37,968 bases of DNA from Burkholderiaceae bacterium (GCA_016790515.1 JAEUOY010000100.1:1-37968); one strand, 5' to 3'; counted from the first letter of the stretch, positions 1-10,076 are shown. Notes: a model not told the origin generated them from the letters alone. Numbers and translations: made by a program.

Positions 1-1488
<1,488 letters not shown>

Positions 1489-1494
1489 TCTGGC

Positions 1495-1563
1495 GATATC
1501 CCGGCCAGGCCTGCGGCCTGCCGTGATATCTCGCCGCGTTCGAACGGCAGACCGGGTCTGCCG
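1495..1563 (+). other. Two inverted repeats between dnaK and dnaJ
   Basis: Two potential RNA hairpins lie in the 116-base gap. The first (1495-1530) is bounded by GATATC on both sides, with GGCC-rich imperfect arms around a short TGC centre. The second (1545-1563) pairs CGGCAGA with TCTGCCG around a five-base loop. No U-tract follows either one directly, so they are not classic terminators. They could lower dnaJ expression relative to dnaK or stabilise transcript ends. Function is inferred from position only. Confidence 0.45.
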
Positions 1564-1604
1564 CTCGACGCGGCGGTTTCGTTTCCAAAGCCCTGAGAAT
1601 TGCC

Positions 1605-2744
1605 ATGGCAAAGCGCGACTACTACGACATCCTCGGCGTGCCCAAGAACGCCACCGAGGACGACATCAAGAAGGCCTACCGCAAGCTGGCCATGAAGCAC
1701 CACCCCGACCGCAACCAGGGCGAGGGTGACGACGCGAAGAAGGCCGAGGCGAAGTTCAAGGAGGCCAAGGAAGCCTACGAGATGCTCTCCGACCCGCCCA
1801 AGCGGGCCGCCTACGACCAGTACGGCCATGCCGGCGTCGACCCCAACGCCGGCATGGGCCGCGGCGGCGCCGAAGGCATGGGCGGCTTCGCCGAGGCCTT
1901 CGGCGACATCTTCGGCGACATCTTCGGCGGCGGCGGCCGGCGCGGCGGCGGCCAGCAGGTCTTCCGCGGTTCGGACCTGAGCTACGCGATGGAGATCACG
2001 CTCGAGGAGGCCGCGCACGGCAAGGACGCGCAGATCCGCATCCCCAGCTGGGACAGCTGCGAGACCTGCCACGGCTCGGGCGCCAAGCCGGGCACCAGCG
2101 CCAAGACCTGCACCACCTGCAACGGTGCCGGCACGGTGCACATGCGCCAGGGCTTCTTCTCGATCCAGCAGACCTGCCCGCATTGCCACGGCAGCGGCAA
2201 GATCATCCCCGAGCCCTGCACCACCTGCTCGGGCGCCGGCAAGATCAAGCGCCAGAAGACGCTGGAGGTGAAGATCCCGGCCGGCATCAACGAGGGCATG
2301 CGCATCCGCTCGGCCGGCAACGGCGAGCCGGGCACCAACGGCGGCCCGCCCGGCGACCTGTACATCGAGATCCGGATCAAGGAACACGACATCTTCGAGC
2401 GCGACGGCGACGACCTGCACTGCACGGTGCCGGTGTCCTTCACCACCGTCGCGCTGGGCGGGTCGATCGAGGTGCCGACGCTGGCCGGCAAGGCCGAGAT
2501 CGAGCTGCCCGAGGGCACCCAGCACGGCAAGACCTTCCGCCTGCGCGGCAAGGGCATCAAGGGCCTGCGCTCGAGCTACCCGGGCGACCTGTACGCCCAT
2601 GTCTCGGTCGAGACCCCGGTCAAGCTGACCGAGCACCAGCGCAAGCTGCTGAAGGAGCTCGACGAGTCGCTGAAGAAGGGCGGCGAGAAGCATTCGCCGA
2701 ACGCCAAGAGCTGGACCGACCGGGTCAAGGACTTGTTCAAGTAG
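1605..2744 (+). CDS. dnaJ: Chaperone DnaJ (Hsp40)
   Basis: Co-chaperone that delivers unfolded clients to DnaK and stimulates its ATPase. It has 379 residues, the normal length. Domains in order: J domain (1-70) with HPD at 33-35; Gly/Phe-rich linker (about 75-125, with repeated GDIFG); zinc-finger domain with four CxxCxGxG motifs beginning at Cys152, 169, 191 and 205; C-terminal peptide-binding and dimerisation domains. ATG 1605 begins [12 protein letters not shown], the conserved start. It lies downstream of dnaK, as in most proteobacteria, and is probably co-transcribed with it. No upstream heat-shock promoter is visible here; it would lie before dnaK or grpE. All functional motifs look intact, in contrast to the altered DnaK motif. 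Confidence 0.98.
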   Translation: MAKRDYYDILGVPKNATEDDIKKAYRKLAMKHHPDRNQGEGDDAKKAEAKFKEAKEAYEMLSDPPKRAAYDQYGHAGVDPNAGMGRGGAEGMGGFAEAFGDIFGDIFGGGGRRGGGQQVFRGSDLSYAMEITLEEAAHGKDAQIRIPSWDSCETCHGSGAKPGTSAKTCTTCNGAGTVHMRQGFFSIQQTCPHCHGSGKIIPEPCTTCSGAGKIKRQKTLEVKIPAGINEGMRIRSAGNGEPGTNGGPPGDLYIEIRIKEHDIFERDGDDLHCTVPVSFTTVALGGSIEVPTLAGKAEIELPEGTQHGKTFRLRGKGIKGLRSSYPGDLYAHVSVETPVKLTEHQRKLLKELDESLKKGGEKHSPNAKSWTDRVKDLFK

Positions 2745-2752
2745 GGCTCGGC

Positions 2753-4951
2753 ATGCAGCGCCGCCCGGGTCTGACGCGATGGATCCTGGCGGCACTGTTG
2801 GCGCTGCTGCAGGCTGCCGCGCCGGCCCAGCCGGTGCGCACCGAGCATGTCACCGCCGAGCTGGTCGCCCGCCAGGCCGTGGTGGCGCCGGGCGCGACGC
2901 TGGCCATCGGCCTGCGCCTGCAGCACATCCCGCATTGGCACACCTACTGGCGCAACCCGGGCGATTCGGGCCTGCCGACCACGCTGGCCTGGCAGCTGCC
3001 CGCGGGCAGCCGGGTCGGCGAGATCGAGTGGCCGGCGCCGCGCCGCCTGGCCATCGGGCCGCTGGTCAACTACGGCTACGAGGGCGAGCTGCTGCTGCCG
3101 CTGCGCTTCACCGCGCCCGCCGATGCCCGCCCCGGCAGCACGCTGACGCTGCGTGCCGAGGCGAACTGGCTGGCCTGCCGCGAGCAGTGCGTTCCCGAGA
3201 GCGCCACGCTGACGCTGGCGCTGGCGGTGGCCGCGCCGGACACGCCGGCCGGGGACACCGCGCTGGCGCCGCTGTTCGACGCCGCCGCCGCGGCCGCCGC
3301 CGGCGCGCTGCAGGGCTGGCGCGTCGAGGCCGGGCGTGCCGGCCGCGAACTGCAAGTGCGGCTGATCCGCGACCGGCCACCCGGCGCGGCCGAGCCGCTG
3401 CCGCCGGTGGCGGTCTTTCCCTATGCCGAGCAGGTGTTCGACGCGGCGCGCCATGCCGTCTACCGCACCGACGAAGGCTACGCGGTGCGGCTGGCGCTGG
3501 CCGCCCAGGCCGCGGTGCCGGCGCGGCTGCAGGGCATCGTGGTGGCCACCGCCGCGCCGGCGCCCTGGGGCGGTGCCCACCGCAGCGCCGAGTTCAGCGT
3601 CGCGCTGCGCGAGGCGGCGGCGCTGGCGCTGCCGCCCGGCGCCCGGCGCCTGGACACCGACGCGACAGCGGCGGGCGCGGTGTCGAAACCGGCGCCCGCA
3701 GCGGCCGCCGGCGCGGCCAGCTTCTGGGTTGCGCTGGCGCTGGCGCTCGTCGGCGGCATGGCCTTGAACCTGATGCCCTGCGTGTTCCCGGTGCTGTCGA
3801 TCAAGCTGCTGGGCCTGGCACAGCAGGCCGACCGGCCGGCGGCGCTGCGCCTGCATGCGCTGGCCTACGGCCTGGGCGTCGTGCTGAGCTTCCTGGCGCT
3901 GGCTGCCGCATTGCTGGCGCTGCGCACCGCCGGCAGCGCGGTCGGCTGGGGCTTCCAGCTGCAGGAGCCTGGCGTGGTGTTCCTGCTCGCGCTGCTGTTC
4001 TTCGCGATCGGCCTGAACCTGATCGGCGCCTTCGACACCGGCTCGCTGCTGCCGCGAGGCCTGGCGAATTGGCGGGCCCGGCGCCCGGCGGTCGATGCAC
4101 TGGGCTCGGGCGTGCTCGCGGTGCTGGCGGCCAGCCCCTGCACCGCGCCGCTGATGGGCGCGACGCTGGGCTATGCGATCACCGAGCCGGCGCCGCGGGC
4201 GCTGGCACTGTTCGCGGCGCTGGGGCTGGGCATGGCCCTGCCCTACGTCGCGCTGGTGCTGGCGCCGGGCTGGCGCCACCGCCTGCCCAGGCCCGGCGCC
4301 TGGATGCTGCGGCTGAAGCAGGCGCTGGCGTTTCCGATGTTCGCGACGGTGGTCTGGCTGGTCTGGGTGCTGGGGCTGCAGACCGGCATCGACGGCGCCG
4401 CGAAGGCCTTGCTGGCGCTGCTCGGTCTGGCCGCGTCGGTCTGGCTGATCGGTGTGCTGAACGCGGCCTCGACGCGCGCCCGGATGACCCGCGCGGCGGC
4501 GCTGCTCGGCACGCTGATGCTGCTCACCTGGAGCTGGCCACAGCCGCTGACCGACGCCGGCAGCGGTCCCGCTGCGGCCCGCGAATCCGGCGCGGGCGGC
4601 ACCACCGTCGCGGCACGCTGGCAGCCCTACGGCGACGCGGCCGTGGCGACACACCTGGCCGCCGGCCGGACGGTGTTCGTCGACTTCACCGCCGCCTGGT
4701 GCGTGAGCTGCCAGGTCAACAAGCGGCTGGTGCTGGACCGGCCGGCGACGCTGGCCGATTTCGACGCCGCCGGCACCGTGCTGATGCGGGCCGACTGGAC
4801 GCGGCGCAATCCGGAGATCAGCGCCGCGCTGGCCCGGCTCGGCCGCAACGGCGTGCCGGTCTATGCGCTGCTGCGCCCGGGCCAGGAACCTTTGCTGCTG
4901 CCCGAAGTCCTCACCCCCATGCTGGTGCGCGACGCGCTGGCCGGACCCTGA
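2753..4951 (+). CDS. ScsB/DsbD-family membrane thiol reductant transporter
   Basis: Predicted inner-membrane protein of 732 residues that passes electrons from cytoplasmic thioredoxin to periplasmic thiol proteins. A signal peptide (ILAALLALLQAAAPA) precedes a periplasmic domain of about 300 residues with a Cys142-x3-Cys146 pair in the form WLACREQCVPE. A polytopic core of about eight helices (about 322-590) has Cys343 (LMPCVFP) and Cys463 (SPCTAP), the intramembrane pair of the CcdA/DsbD family. A C-terminal thioredoxin domain carries WCVSC (Cys650/Cys653). The large N-terminal domain with a CxxxC pair fits ScsB or related DsbD variants better than E. coli DsbD. ATG 2753 lies 8 bases after the dnaJ stop and gives a clean signal peptide; its ribosome-binding site is weak. 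The next gene is its likely partner. Confidence 0.88.
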   Translation: MQRRPGLTRWILAALLALLQAAAPAQPVRTEHVTAELVARQAVVAPGATLAIGLRLQHIPHWHTYWRNPGDSGLPTTLAWQLPAGSRVGEIEWPAPRRLAIGPLVNYGYEGELLLPLRFTAPADARPGSTLTLRAEANWLACREQCVPESATLTLALAVAAPDTPAGDTALAPLFDAAAAAAAGALQGWRVEAGRAGRELQVRLIRDRPPGAAEPLPPVAVFPYAEQVFDAARHAVYRTDEGYAVRLALAAQAAVPARLQGIVVATAAPAPWGGAHRSAEFSVALREAAALALPPGARRLDTDATAAGAVSKPAPAAAAGAASFWVALALALVGGMALNLMPCVFPVLSIKLLGLAQQADRPAALRLHALAYGLGVVLSFLALAAALLALRTAGSAVGWGFQLQEPGVVFLLALLFFAIGLNLIGAFDTGSLLPRGLANWRARRPAVDALGSGVLAVLAASPCTAPLMGATLGYAITEPAPRALALFAALGLGMALPYVALVLAPGWRHRLPRPGAWMLRLKQALAFPMFATVVWLVWVLGLQTGIDGAAKALLALLGLAASVWLIGVLNAASTRARMTRAAALLGTLMLLTWSWPQPLTDAGSGPAAARESGAGGTTVAARWQPYGDAAVATHLAAGRTVFVDFTAAWCVSCQVNKRLVLDRPATLADFDAAGTVLMRADWTRRNPEISAALARLGRNGVPVYALLRPGQEPLLLPEVLTPMLVRDALAGP

Positions 4952-4980
4952 CGACCCTGCAATCCCCCAAGGAGCTCGCG

Positions 4981-5610
4981 ATGCGAACGATCCACCGCCG
5001 CCACTTCGCGCTTGCAGCCGCCATCGCCGTGCTGCCCTGGCTGGGCGCGCCGGCCGGCGCCGTCGGCATCGGCGAGGCGGCGCCGGCGTTCGAGCTGAAG
5101 GACACCCAGGGCAAGCTGGTGAAGCTGGCCGACTTCAAGGGCCGCCACGTGGTGCTGGAATGGACCAACCCCGGCTGCCCGTTCGTGCAGAAGCACTACG
5201 GCGCGAAGAACATGCAGACACTGCAGAAGGAGGCCAGCGCCAAGGGCGTGGTCTGGCTCAGCATCAACTCGACTGCCCGCAGCGCGTCGGACTACCTGGC
5301 GCCGGCCGCGCTGGCCGACAAGCTGGTGAAGGACTGGGGCGCCGCGCCGACCGCGGTGCTGATGGACGAAGCCGGCAGCGTCGGCCGCGCCTACGCGGCG
5401 CGCACCACGCCGCACATGTACGTGATCGATCCCGCCGGCAAGCTGGTCTACGCCGGCGGCATCGACGACAAGCGCTCGGCCAACCCGGCCGACATCCCCG
5501 GCGCGAAGAACTTCGTTCGCGCCGCGCTGGCCGAATCGCTGGCCGGCAAGCCGGTCGGCACGCCGAGCGCCGCGCCCTACGGCTGCAGCATCAAGTACGA
5601 CGCGAGCTGA
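4981..5610 (+). CDS. Exported peroxiredoxin-like (redoxin) protein
   Basis: A 209-residue protein with an N-terminal export signal (RRHFALAAAIAVLPWLGAPAGA) and an AhpC/TSA-redoxin fold: GEAAPAFELKDTQGKLVKLADFKG, then a single candidate peroxidatic cysteine, Cys66, in NPGCPFVQKHY. A second cysteine, Cys202, sits in the tail (YGCSIKY). The CPFV pattern resembles the PRX-like group of thioredoxin-fold proteins rather than CxxC thioredoxins. The start ATG 4981 has a good AAGGAG Shine-Dalgarno. It lies 29 bases after the ScsB/DsbD-like gene and is probably co-transcribed. Inference: a periplasmic peroxidase or thiol protein recharged by that transporter. The substrate is unknown. Confidence 0.82.
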   Translation: MRTIHRRHFALAAAIAVLPWLGAPAGAVGIGEAAPAFELKDTQGKLVKLADFKGRHVVLEWTNPGCPFVQKHYGAKNMQTLQKEASAKGVVWLSINSTARSASDYLAPAALADKLVKDWGAAPTAVLMDEAGSVGRAYAARTTPHMYVIDPAGKLVYAGGIDDKRSANPADIPGAKNFVRAALAESLAGKPVGTPSAAPYGCSIKYDAS

Positions 5611-5637
5611 AGTCCGCCGGCGACCCGGCCCCGCGCG

Positions 5638-6768
5638 TCAGAACAGGCTGCGCTGCGGGTCGTCGGCGGCTGGCGGATCGCCCCTGCGGCGGAACTGCCC
5701 CAGGTCGAGTTCGACCCGCTCGCGCTGCAGCCCGAGCCGGGCGCTGGCCTTGTGCAGGCGCTGGCGCAGCAGCTGCGCCCAGGTGCCGCTGCCGGTCATG
5801 CGCTCGCCGAAGCGGCTGGAGTTGTCGGCGCCGCCGCGCATCTCGCGGATGCGCGCCATCACCCGTGCCGCGCGGTCGGGGAAATGCTGCGCCAGCCAAT
5901 GCTGGAACAGCGGGTTCACCTCCCAGGGCAGGCGGATCACGATGCTGAACGCCGAGCCGGCGCCGGCCTCGCGCGCCGCCTCGAGGATGCGCTCGAGCTC
6001 GGGCTCGTTGAGGAACGGGATCACCGGCGACACGCTGACCCCGACCGGGATTCCGGCGCTGGCCAGCCTGGCGATCGTTCGCAGCCGCCGCTCGGGCGCC
6101 GCGGCGCGTGGCTCCATCACCCGCGCCAGCGCCGGATCGAGCGTGGTGATCGAGACATAAACCGCGGCCAGCCGGTCGGCGGCCATCGGCGCGATCAGGT
6201 CGAGGTCGCGCTCGACGCCGGCGCTCTTGGTGATCAGCGAGAACGGATGGCGGAACTCGCGGCAGACCTCGATCACCTGCCGGGTGATGCCCAGGCGCCG
6301 CTCGGCGGGCTGGTAGGCGTCGGTCGCCGAGCCGATGTTCAGCAGCTTCGGCTCGTAGCTGCGGCCCGAGAAGGCCTCGCGAAGCCGCTGCGCCGCGTTG
6401 ACCTTGGCGACGATGCGGGTCTCGAAATCGAGCCCCGGCGACAGGTTCAGGTAGCTGTGGGTCGGCCGCGCGTAGCAGTAGATGCAGCCATGTTCGCAGC
6501 CGCGGTAGGGGTTGATCGACAGGTCGAAGCCGATGTCGGGCGAATCGTTGCGGGCCAGGATGGTCTTGACCTGCTCTTCCAGCACCTGCGTGGCCGGCGG
6601 CAGCGCCTGTTCGAGCACCGCCTGGTCGAGCGTGCCCCAGCCGTCGTCGAACGCCAGGCGCTCGTCCTGGCTGAAGCGGTGGGCCAGCGACCAGCCGGTG
6701 CCGCGGCCCTTCAGCGGCGGCGCCGCTGCCGGTGGCGGGGGGGCCGGGTGGACCGGGATGCGTCGCAT
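5638..6768 (-). CDS. PA0069/SplB-like radical SAM protein
   Basis: A 376-residue radical SAM enzyme. The cluster-binding motif is Cys91-x3-Cys95-x2-Cys98 within NPYRGCEHGCIYCYARPTHSYL. This, with the KGRG sequence near residue 20 and LNIGSATDAYQPAE, is characteristic of the PA0069 family, related to spore photoproduct lyase (SplB). Its substrate is unknown to me; a nucleic-acid repair role is suggested by the SplB relationship. The Pro-rich N-terminus before KGRG is probably disordered. A near-consensus LexA operator (6770-6785) abuts the ATG, suggesting SOS control. The gene lies 67 bases downstream of dnaB on the same strand and converges on the redoxin gene with only 27 bases between them. 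ATG 6768 has no clear ribosome-binding site; the message may be leaderless. Confidence 0.88.
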   Translation of the reverse strand: MRRIPVHPAPPPPAAAPPLKGRGTGWSLAHRFSQDERLAFDDGWGTLDQAVLEQALPPATQVLEEQVKTILARNDSPDIGFDLSINPYRGCEHGCIYCYARPTHSYLNLSPGLDFETRIVAKVNAAQRLREAFSGRSYEPKLLNIGSATDAYQPAERRLGITRQVIEVCREFRHPFSLITKSAGVERDLDLIAPMAADRLAAVYVSITTLDPALARVMEPRAAAPERRLRTIARLASAGIPVGVSVSPVIPFLNEPELERILEAAREAGAGSAFSIVIRLPWEVNPLFQHWLAQHFPDRAARVMARIREMRGGADNSSRFGERMTGSGTWAQLLRQRLHKASARLGLQRERVELDLGQFRRRGDPPAADDPQRSLF

Positions 6769-6769
6769 G

Positions 6770-6785
6770 CTGTCAATATATACAG
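6770..6785 (-). promoter_or_regulatory. Putative LexA box (SOS operator)
   Basis: The plus strand reads CTGTCAATATATACAG, that is CTGT-N8-ACAG. On the coding strand it reads CTGTATATATTGACAG. It differs from the E. coli consensus core CTGTATATATATACAG at two central positions only. It is one base upstream of the ATG of the radical SAM gene and contains a TATATT that could serve as the -10 element, so bound LexA would block transcription directly. The call rests on sequence match and position; no LexA gene is in the window. Confidence 0.75.
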
Positions 6786-6835
6786 CTGCTGTTCATCCGT
6801 CCAGTGTTCTGGCGCCGTTCGCGGCGCGCGCAAGT

Positions 6836-8257
6836 TCAGTACTCGCCGCTGCCCAGGCTGCCCGGCGCCAGGTTGTCGAACTTGGTCAGCGGCTTCAGGA
6901 AAGTCAGCTTGACCGTGCCGACCGGGCCGTTGCGCTGCTTGCCGATGATGATCTCGGCGATGCCCGGTTCCTTGCACTGGTCCTTGGTGTAGTACTCGTC
7001 GCGGTAGATGAACATGATGACGTCGGCATCCTGCTCGATCGCGCCCGATTCGCGCAGATCGCTCATCATCGGCCGCTTGTCGGTGCGGGTCTCGACCGAG
7101 CGGTTCAGCTGCGACAGCGCCATCACCGGGCACTGCAGTTCCTTGGCCAGTGCCTTCAGCCCGCGCGAGATCTCGCTGATCTCGGTGGCGCGGTTCTCGC
7201 CGTCGCTCTTGCCCGTGCCGCTCATCAGCTGCAGGTAGTCGACGACGATCAGCCCCAGCGTGCCGCCGAACTGGCGTGCCATGCGCCGCGACCGCGCGCG
7301 CAGTTCGGCCGGGTTCAGCGCCGGGGTCTCGTCGATGAACAGCTGCGCCTTGCCGAGCTTCTCGGCGGCCTCGGTCAGCCGGGTCCACTCGTCGTCGCGC
7401 AGCCGGCCGGTGCGCAGGCCGCTCTGGTCGATGCGGCCGAGCGAGCCGATCATCCGCAGTGCCAGTTGCGAAGCGCCCATCTCCATCGAGAACACCAGCA
7501 CCGGCAGCTCTTCGTTGACCGCGACGTTCTCGGCGATGTTCAGCGCGAACGCGGTCTTGCCCATCGACGGCCGCGCCGCCAGGACGATCAGGTCGCCCTT
7601 CTGCATGCCGGCGGTCATGCGGTCCATGTCGTAGAAGCCGGTGCGCACGCCGGTGACGTCCTCGGCGCCGTTCTCGGCCAGCTCGGTGACGCGGTCGATC
7701 AGCTGCATCGTCAGCTTGTCGATGCCGATGAAGCCCTGCTGGTTGCGCGAGCCCTCCTCGCCGATCTTGAAGATGCGGCCCTCGGCCTCGTCGAGGATCT
7801 GGCTGACCTGGCGGCCCTGCGGGTTGAAGGCGTTGGTGGCGATCTCGTCGCTGGCCGAGATCAGCTTGCGCAGGATCGCGCGCTCGCGGACGATCTCGGC
7901 ATAGCGCCTCAGGTTGGCCGCGCTGGGCACGCTCTGCGCCAGCGCGTTGAGATAGGCCAGGCCGCCGCAGGCCTCGGCCTTGCCGGCGCTCTGCAGGTGC
8001 TCGAACACCGTGATCACGTCGGCCGGCCGGCTGGCATTGATGATCTGGGCGATCGCGGTGAAGATCTCGCGGTGCTCGTAGCGGTAGAAATCGCTCTCGG
8101 TGACCTGGTCGCCGGCGCGGTCCCAGGCCAGGTTGTCGATCAGCAGGCCGCCCAGCACGCTCTGCTCGGCCTCGACCGAATGCGGCGGCACCCGCAGCCG
8201 GGCGACCTCGTCGTCGGGAGGCGTGGCGGGCGGGCTGGCACGGAAGACGGTGGACAT
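6836..8257 (-). CDS. dnaB: Replicative DNA helicase DnaB
   Basis: Hexameric 5'-3' helicase that unwinds DNA at the replication fork. It has 473 residues. Seen: N-terminal primase-interaction domain (VPPHSVEAEQSVLGGLLID), linker helix, RecA-like ATPase with Walker A ARPSMGKTAF (Lys234), Walker B IVVDYLQLM (Asp340), and the SQLNRSVE/KRPMMSDLRESGAIEQDAD region with the arginine finger. ATG 8257 begins MSTVFRASPP; the frame is open further upstream to 8494, but that stretch is Arg/Pro-rich and unlike DnaB. It follows rplI after 275 bases, the usual betaproteobacterial arrangement after the S6/S18/L9 genes. No intein is seen. Confidence 0.98.
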   Translation of the reverse strand: MSTVFRASPPATPPDDEVARLRVPPHSVEAEQSVLGGLLIDNLAWDRAGDQVTESDFYRYEHREIFTAIAQIINASRPADVITVFEHLQSAGKAEACGGLAYLNALAQSVPSAANLRRYAEIVRERAILRKLISASDEIATNAFNPQGRQVSQILDEAEGRIFKIGEEGSRNQQGFIGIDKLTMQLIDRVTELAENGAEDVTGVRTGFYDMDRMTAGMQKGDLIVLAARPSMGKTAFALNIAENVAVNEELPVLVFSMEMGASQLALRMIGSLGRIDQSGLRTGRLRDDEWTRLTEAAEKLGKAQLFIDETPALNPAELRARSRRMARQFGGTLGLIVVDYLQLMSGTGKSDGENRATEISEISRGLKALAKELQCPVMALSQLNRSVETRTDKRPMMSDLRESGAIEQDADVIMFIYRDEYYTKDQCKEPGIAEIIIGKQRNGPVGTVKLTFLKPLTKFDNLAPGSLGSGEY

Positions 8258-8481
8258 CGGCGCGGGTTCGGCGGGTGGCGCGTTCGGCGCAGGCCGGCGT
8301 GCTGCCGCCTCTGGCGCCGACTGGCGGGATGCCCTGGATGATAAGCCGGCATCCCGCCGCCGCCTGTGGGCAAGCCTGTGGAGATCCGGAGGAGCGGCAG
8401 GGGACAGCCGGGCCGTGCCATCGCGAGGCTGCGACCTGCCGCGAAATTCCCGATGGCCGGATCGCCGCCGGCCGGAATGGG

Positions 8482-8508
8482 CAAGGGCCGGCATCGAGCC
8501 GGCCCTTG
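8482..8508 (-). terminator. GC-rich hairpin downstream of rplI
   Basis: A perfect 11-bp stem (CAAGGGCCGGC / GCCGGCCCTTG) with a five-base loop, 25 bases after the rplI stop and in the 275-base rplI-dnaB gap. The stem is strong but there is no U-tract on the minus strand, so it is either a weak intrinsic terminator/attenuator or an RNA 3'-end stabiliser reducing transcription into dnaB. The rest of the gap (8258-8481) holds nothing else I can call. Confidence 0.5.
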
Positions 8509-8532
8509 GACTGGGGTGCGCGTGGACCCGGG

Positions 8533-8985
8533 TCAGTCGGTCTCGGGCACCACCTTGACGGTGACTTCGACCACCACGTCGGAGTGGGCGGCGACCGACA
8601 CCGGGTGCTCGCCGACGGTCTTCAGCGGGCCGGCCGGCAGGCGCACCTGCGACTTGGCGATCTCGAAGCCCAGCTTCTTCAGGCCTTCTGCGATGTCGGC
8701 GTTGGTCACCGAGCCGAACAGCCGGCCGTCGACACCGGCCTTCTGCGCGATCACGACGACCTTGTCGGCGAGTTTCTCGCCCACCGCCTGCGCGGCGGCC
8801 AGCTTCTCGGAGGCGGTCTTCTCGAGCTCGGCACGGCGGCCCTCGAATTCCTTGATGGCCGCTTCGGTGGCGCGGCGGGCTTGCTTGGTCGGGATCAGGA
8901 AGTTGCGGGCGTAGCCGTCCTTGACCTTGACCACGTCACCCAGGTTGCCCAGGTTGGCGACTTTCTCGAGCAGGATCACTTGCAT
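8533..8985 (-). CDS. rplI: 50S ribosomal protein L9
   Basis: Structural protein of the large ribosomal subunit that binds 23S rRNA. It has 150 residues, the normal length. Seen: the N-terminal rRNA-binding domain ([30 protein letters not shown]), the long connecting helix rich in Ala/Glu/Lys, and the C-terminal domain with [14 protein letters not shown]. It starts 13 bases after the rpsR stop, with GGAGCGACGACC upstream of the ATG giving a GGAG ribosome-binding site. It is the last ribosomal gene of the rpsF-priB-rpsR-rplI unit. Confidence 0.98.
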   Translation of the reverse strand: MQVILLEKVANLGNLGDVVKVKDGYARNFLIPTKQARRATEAAIKEFEGRRAELEKTASEKLAAAQAVGEKLADKVVVIAQKAGVDGRLFGSVTNADIAEGLKKLGFEIAKSQVRLPAGPLKTVGEHPVSVAAHSDVVVEVTVKVVPETD

Positions 8986-8998
8986 GGTCGTCGCTCCT

Positions 8999-9289
8999 TC
9001 AGACGCGGTGCTGGTCGCTGTACGGCACCAGCGCCAGGAAGCGCGCGCGCTTGATCGCGGTGGTCAACTGGCGCTGGTAGAAGGCGCGCGTGCCGGTCAG
9101 GCGGGCCGGGGTGATCTTGCCGTTCTCGCCGATGAAGTCGCGCAGCGTGTCGACGTCCTTGTAGTCGATCTCCTCGACACCGGCGACGGTGAAGCGGCAG
9201 AAGCGCTTGCGCTTGAACAGCAGCGACTGGGTGCTGCGCTTGGGCTTGCGATCCTTGGAGAACTTACCTTTACCACGGGGCGGGGGCAT
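8999..9289 (-). CDS. rpsR: 30S ribosomal protein S18
   Basis: Small-subunit protein that pairs with S6 on the platform of the 30S subunit. It has 96 residues. Seen: a basic N-terminal extension ([17 protein letters not shown]), then the conserved core [31 protein letters not shown] and HQRQL-type RNA-binding helices ([20 protein letters not shown]). It is encoded 12 bases after priB in the rpsF-priB-rpsR-rplI operon. S6:S18 heterodimers are known in several bacteria to repress their own operon through the rpsF leader; see the leader hairpin at 10077-10095. Confidence 0.98.
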   Translation of the reverse strand: MPPPRGKGKFSKDRKPKRSTQSLLFKRKRFCRFTVAGVEEIDYKDVDTLRDFIGENGKITPARLTGTRAFYQRQLTTAIKRARFLALVPYSDQHRV

Positions 9290-9301
9290 GGTGAACCTCT
9301 T

Positions 9302-9649
9302 TCAAATGGGGGCCGGCAGCGGGGCCGCCGGCGGTGAATCCGGTGACGATGGGGCCGACTCGGCGTCGGCGCTCAATTCGGTGATGTGAAACAGCAGGCC
9401 GCGGCCGTTGCGGGTGCTGGCCAGGAAGCCGGCAAACAGCGCCGTGGCGCCGAGTGCCAGCGATCCCAGCGGCCGCGACATGGCGCCGATCGCCAGCGCC
9501 CGGATCTCCAGCGAGACCTGGCGCGGCTGGCCGTCCTCGGTGACCGTCGACGCATGCGCGAGCCGGCAGTCGATGGCCGGCAGGCCGGCTGGCGTGTAGC
9601 GCACGGCACTCCGCTCGAGCAGGCTGGCCGACAGAACCAGGCGGTTCAT
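9302..9649 (-). CDS. priB: Primosomal replication protein N (PriB)
   Basis: Single-strand DNA-binding OB-fold protein of the PriA-dependent replication restart primosome. It has 115 residues. The N-terminal OB fold (NRLVLSASLLERSAVRYTPAGLPAIDCRLAHAS, then FAGFLASTRNGRGLLFHITEL) matches the PriB family; the last 25 residues form a Ser/Pro/Ala-rich tail. ATG 9649 was chosen because it gives MNRLVLSASLLER, the usual start; the frame continues upstream into rpsF but without PriB-like sequence. It sits between rpsF and rpsR, its standard location in beta- and gammaproteobacteria. Confidence 0.95.
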   Translation of the reverse strand: MNRLVLSASLLERSAVRYTPAGLPAIDCRLAHASTVTEDGQPRQVSLEIRALAIGAMSRPLGSLALGATALFAGFLASTRNGRGLLFHITELSADAESAPSSPDSPPAAPLPAPI

Positions 9650-9681
9650 CGCGGCGCCGTGCCCGGGCGCGGCAGCGGTAC

Positions 9682-10050
9682 TCAGGCGCTGGCCTCCTGC
9701 GGCGCGGGCGACTTGCGGGCCTCTTCCTTCTCGACCGCCTTCATCATCACCGACGGCGTGGTCTCGGCCTTGGCCTTGGACACCGTCAGGTGGCGCAGCA
9801 CGGCGTCGTTGAACTTGAAGCCGGTCTCGAGCTCGGCCAGCGTCTCCTTGCCGACTTCGATGTTCAGGCACAGGTAATGCGCCTTGCCCAGCTTCTGGAT
9901 CTGGTAGGCCAGCTGGCGGCGGCCCCAGTCCTCGACGCGGTGCACCTTGCCGCCGGCGGCGGTGACGATGCCCTTGTAGCGTTCCAGCATGCCTGGAACC
10001 TGTTCGCTCTGGTCCGGATGGATCAGCAGCACGATCTCGTAATGACGCAT
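9682..10050 (-). CDS. rpsF: 30S ribosomal protein S6
   Basis: Small-subunit platform protein that binds S18. The ATG at 10050 gives a 122-residue protein beginning [25 protein letters not shown] two codons upstream is possible but overlaps the GAGGAG Shine-Dalgarno, which is well spaced for the ATG. Seen: [20 protein letters not shown] and HYLCLNIE, followed by an acidic/Ala-rich tail typical of betaproteobacteria. It is the first gene of the rpsF-priB-rpsR-rplI unit, probably expressed from the TATAAT at 10218-10223. The leader contains a hairpin and a palindromic tandem repeat. Confidence 0.97.
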   Translation of the reverse strand: MRHYEIVLLIHPDQSEQVPGMLERYKGIVTAAGGKVHRVEDWGRRQLAYQIQKLGKAHYLCLNIEVGKETLAELETGFKFNDAVLRHLTVSKAKAETTPSVMMKAVEKEEARKSPAPQEASA

Positions 10051-10076
10051 GGACACTCCTCGAGGATTCCGGCGAT

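Noticed and set aside
8258-8494. Possible 79-codon N-terminal extension of DnaB
   Set aside because: The sequence is Arg/Pro-rich and unlike any DnaB N-terminus; the ATG at 8257 matches the family length.
10051-10056. GTG start for rpsF two codons upstream of ATG 10050
   Set aside because: It would sit on the Shine-Dalgarno, whereas the ATG gives the canonical MRHYE start with good spacing.
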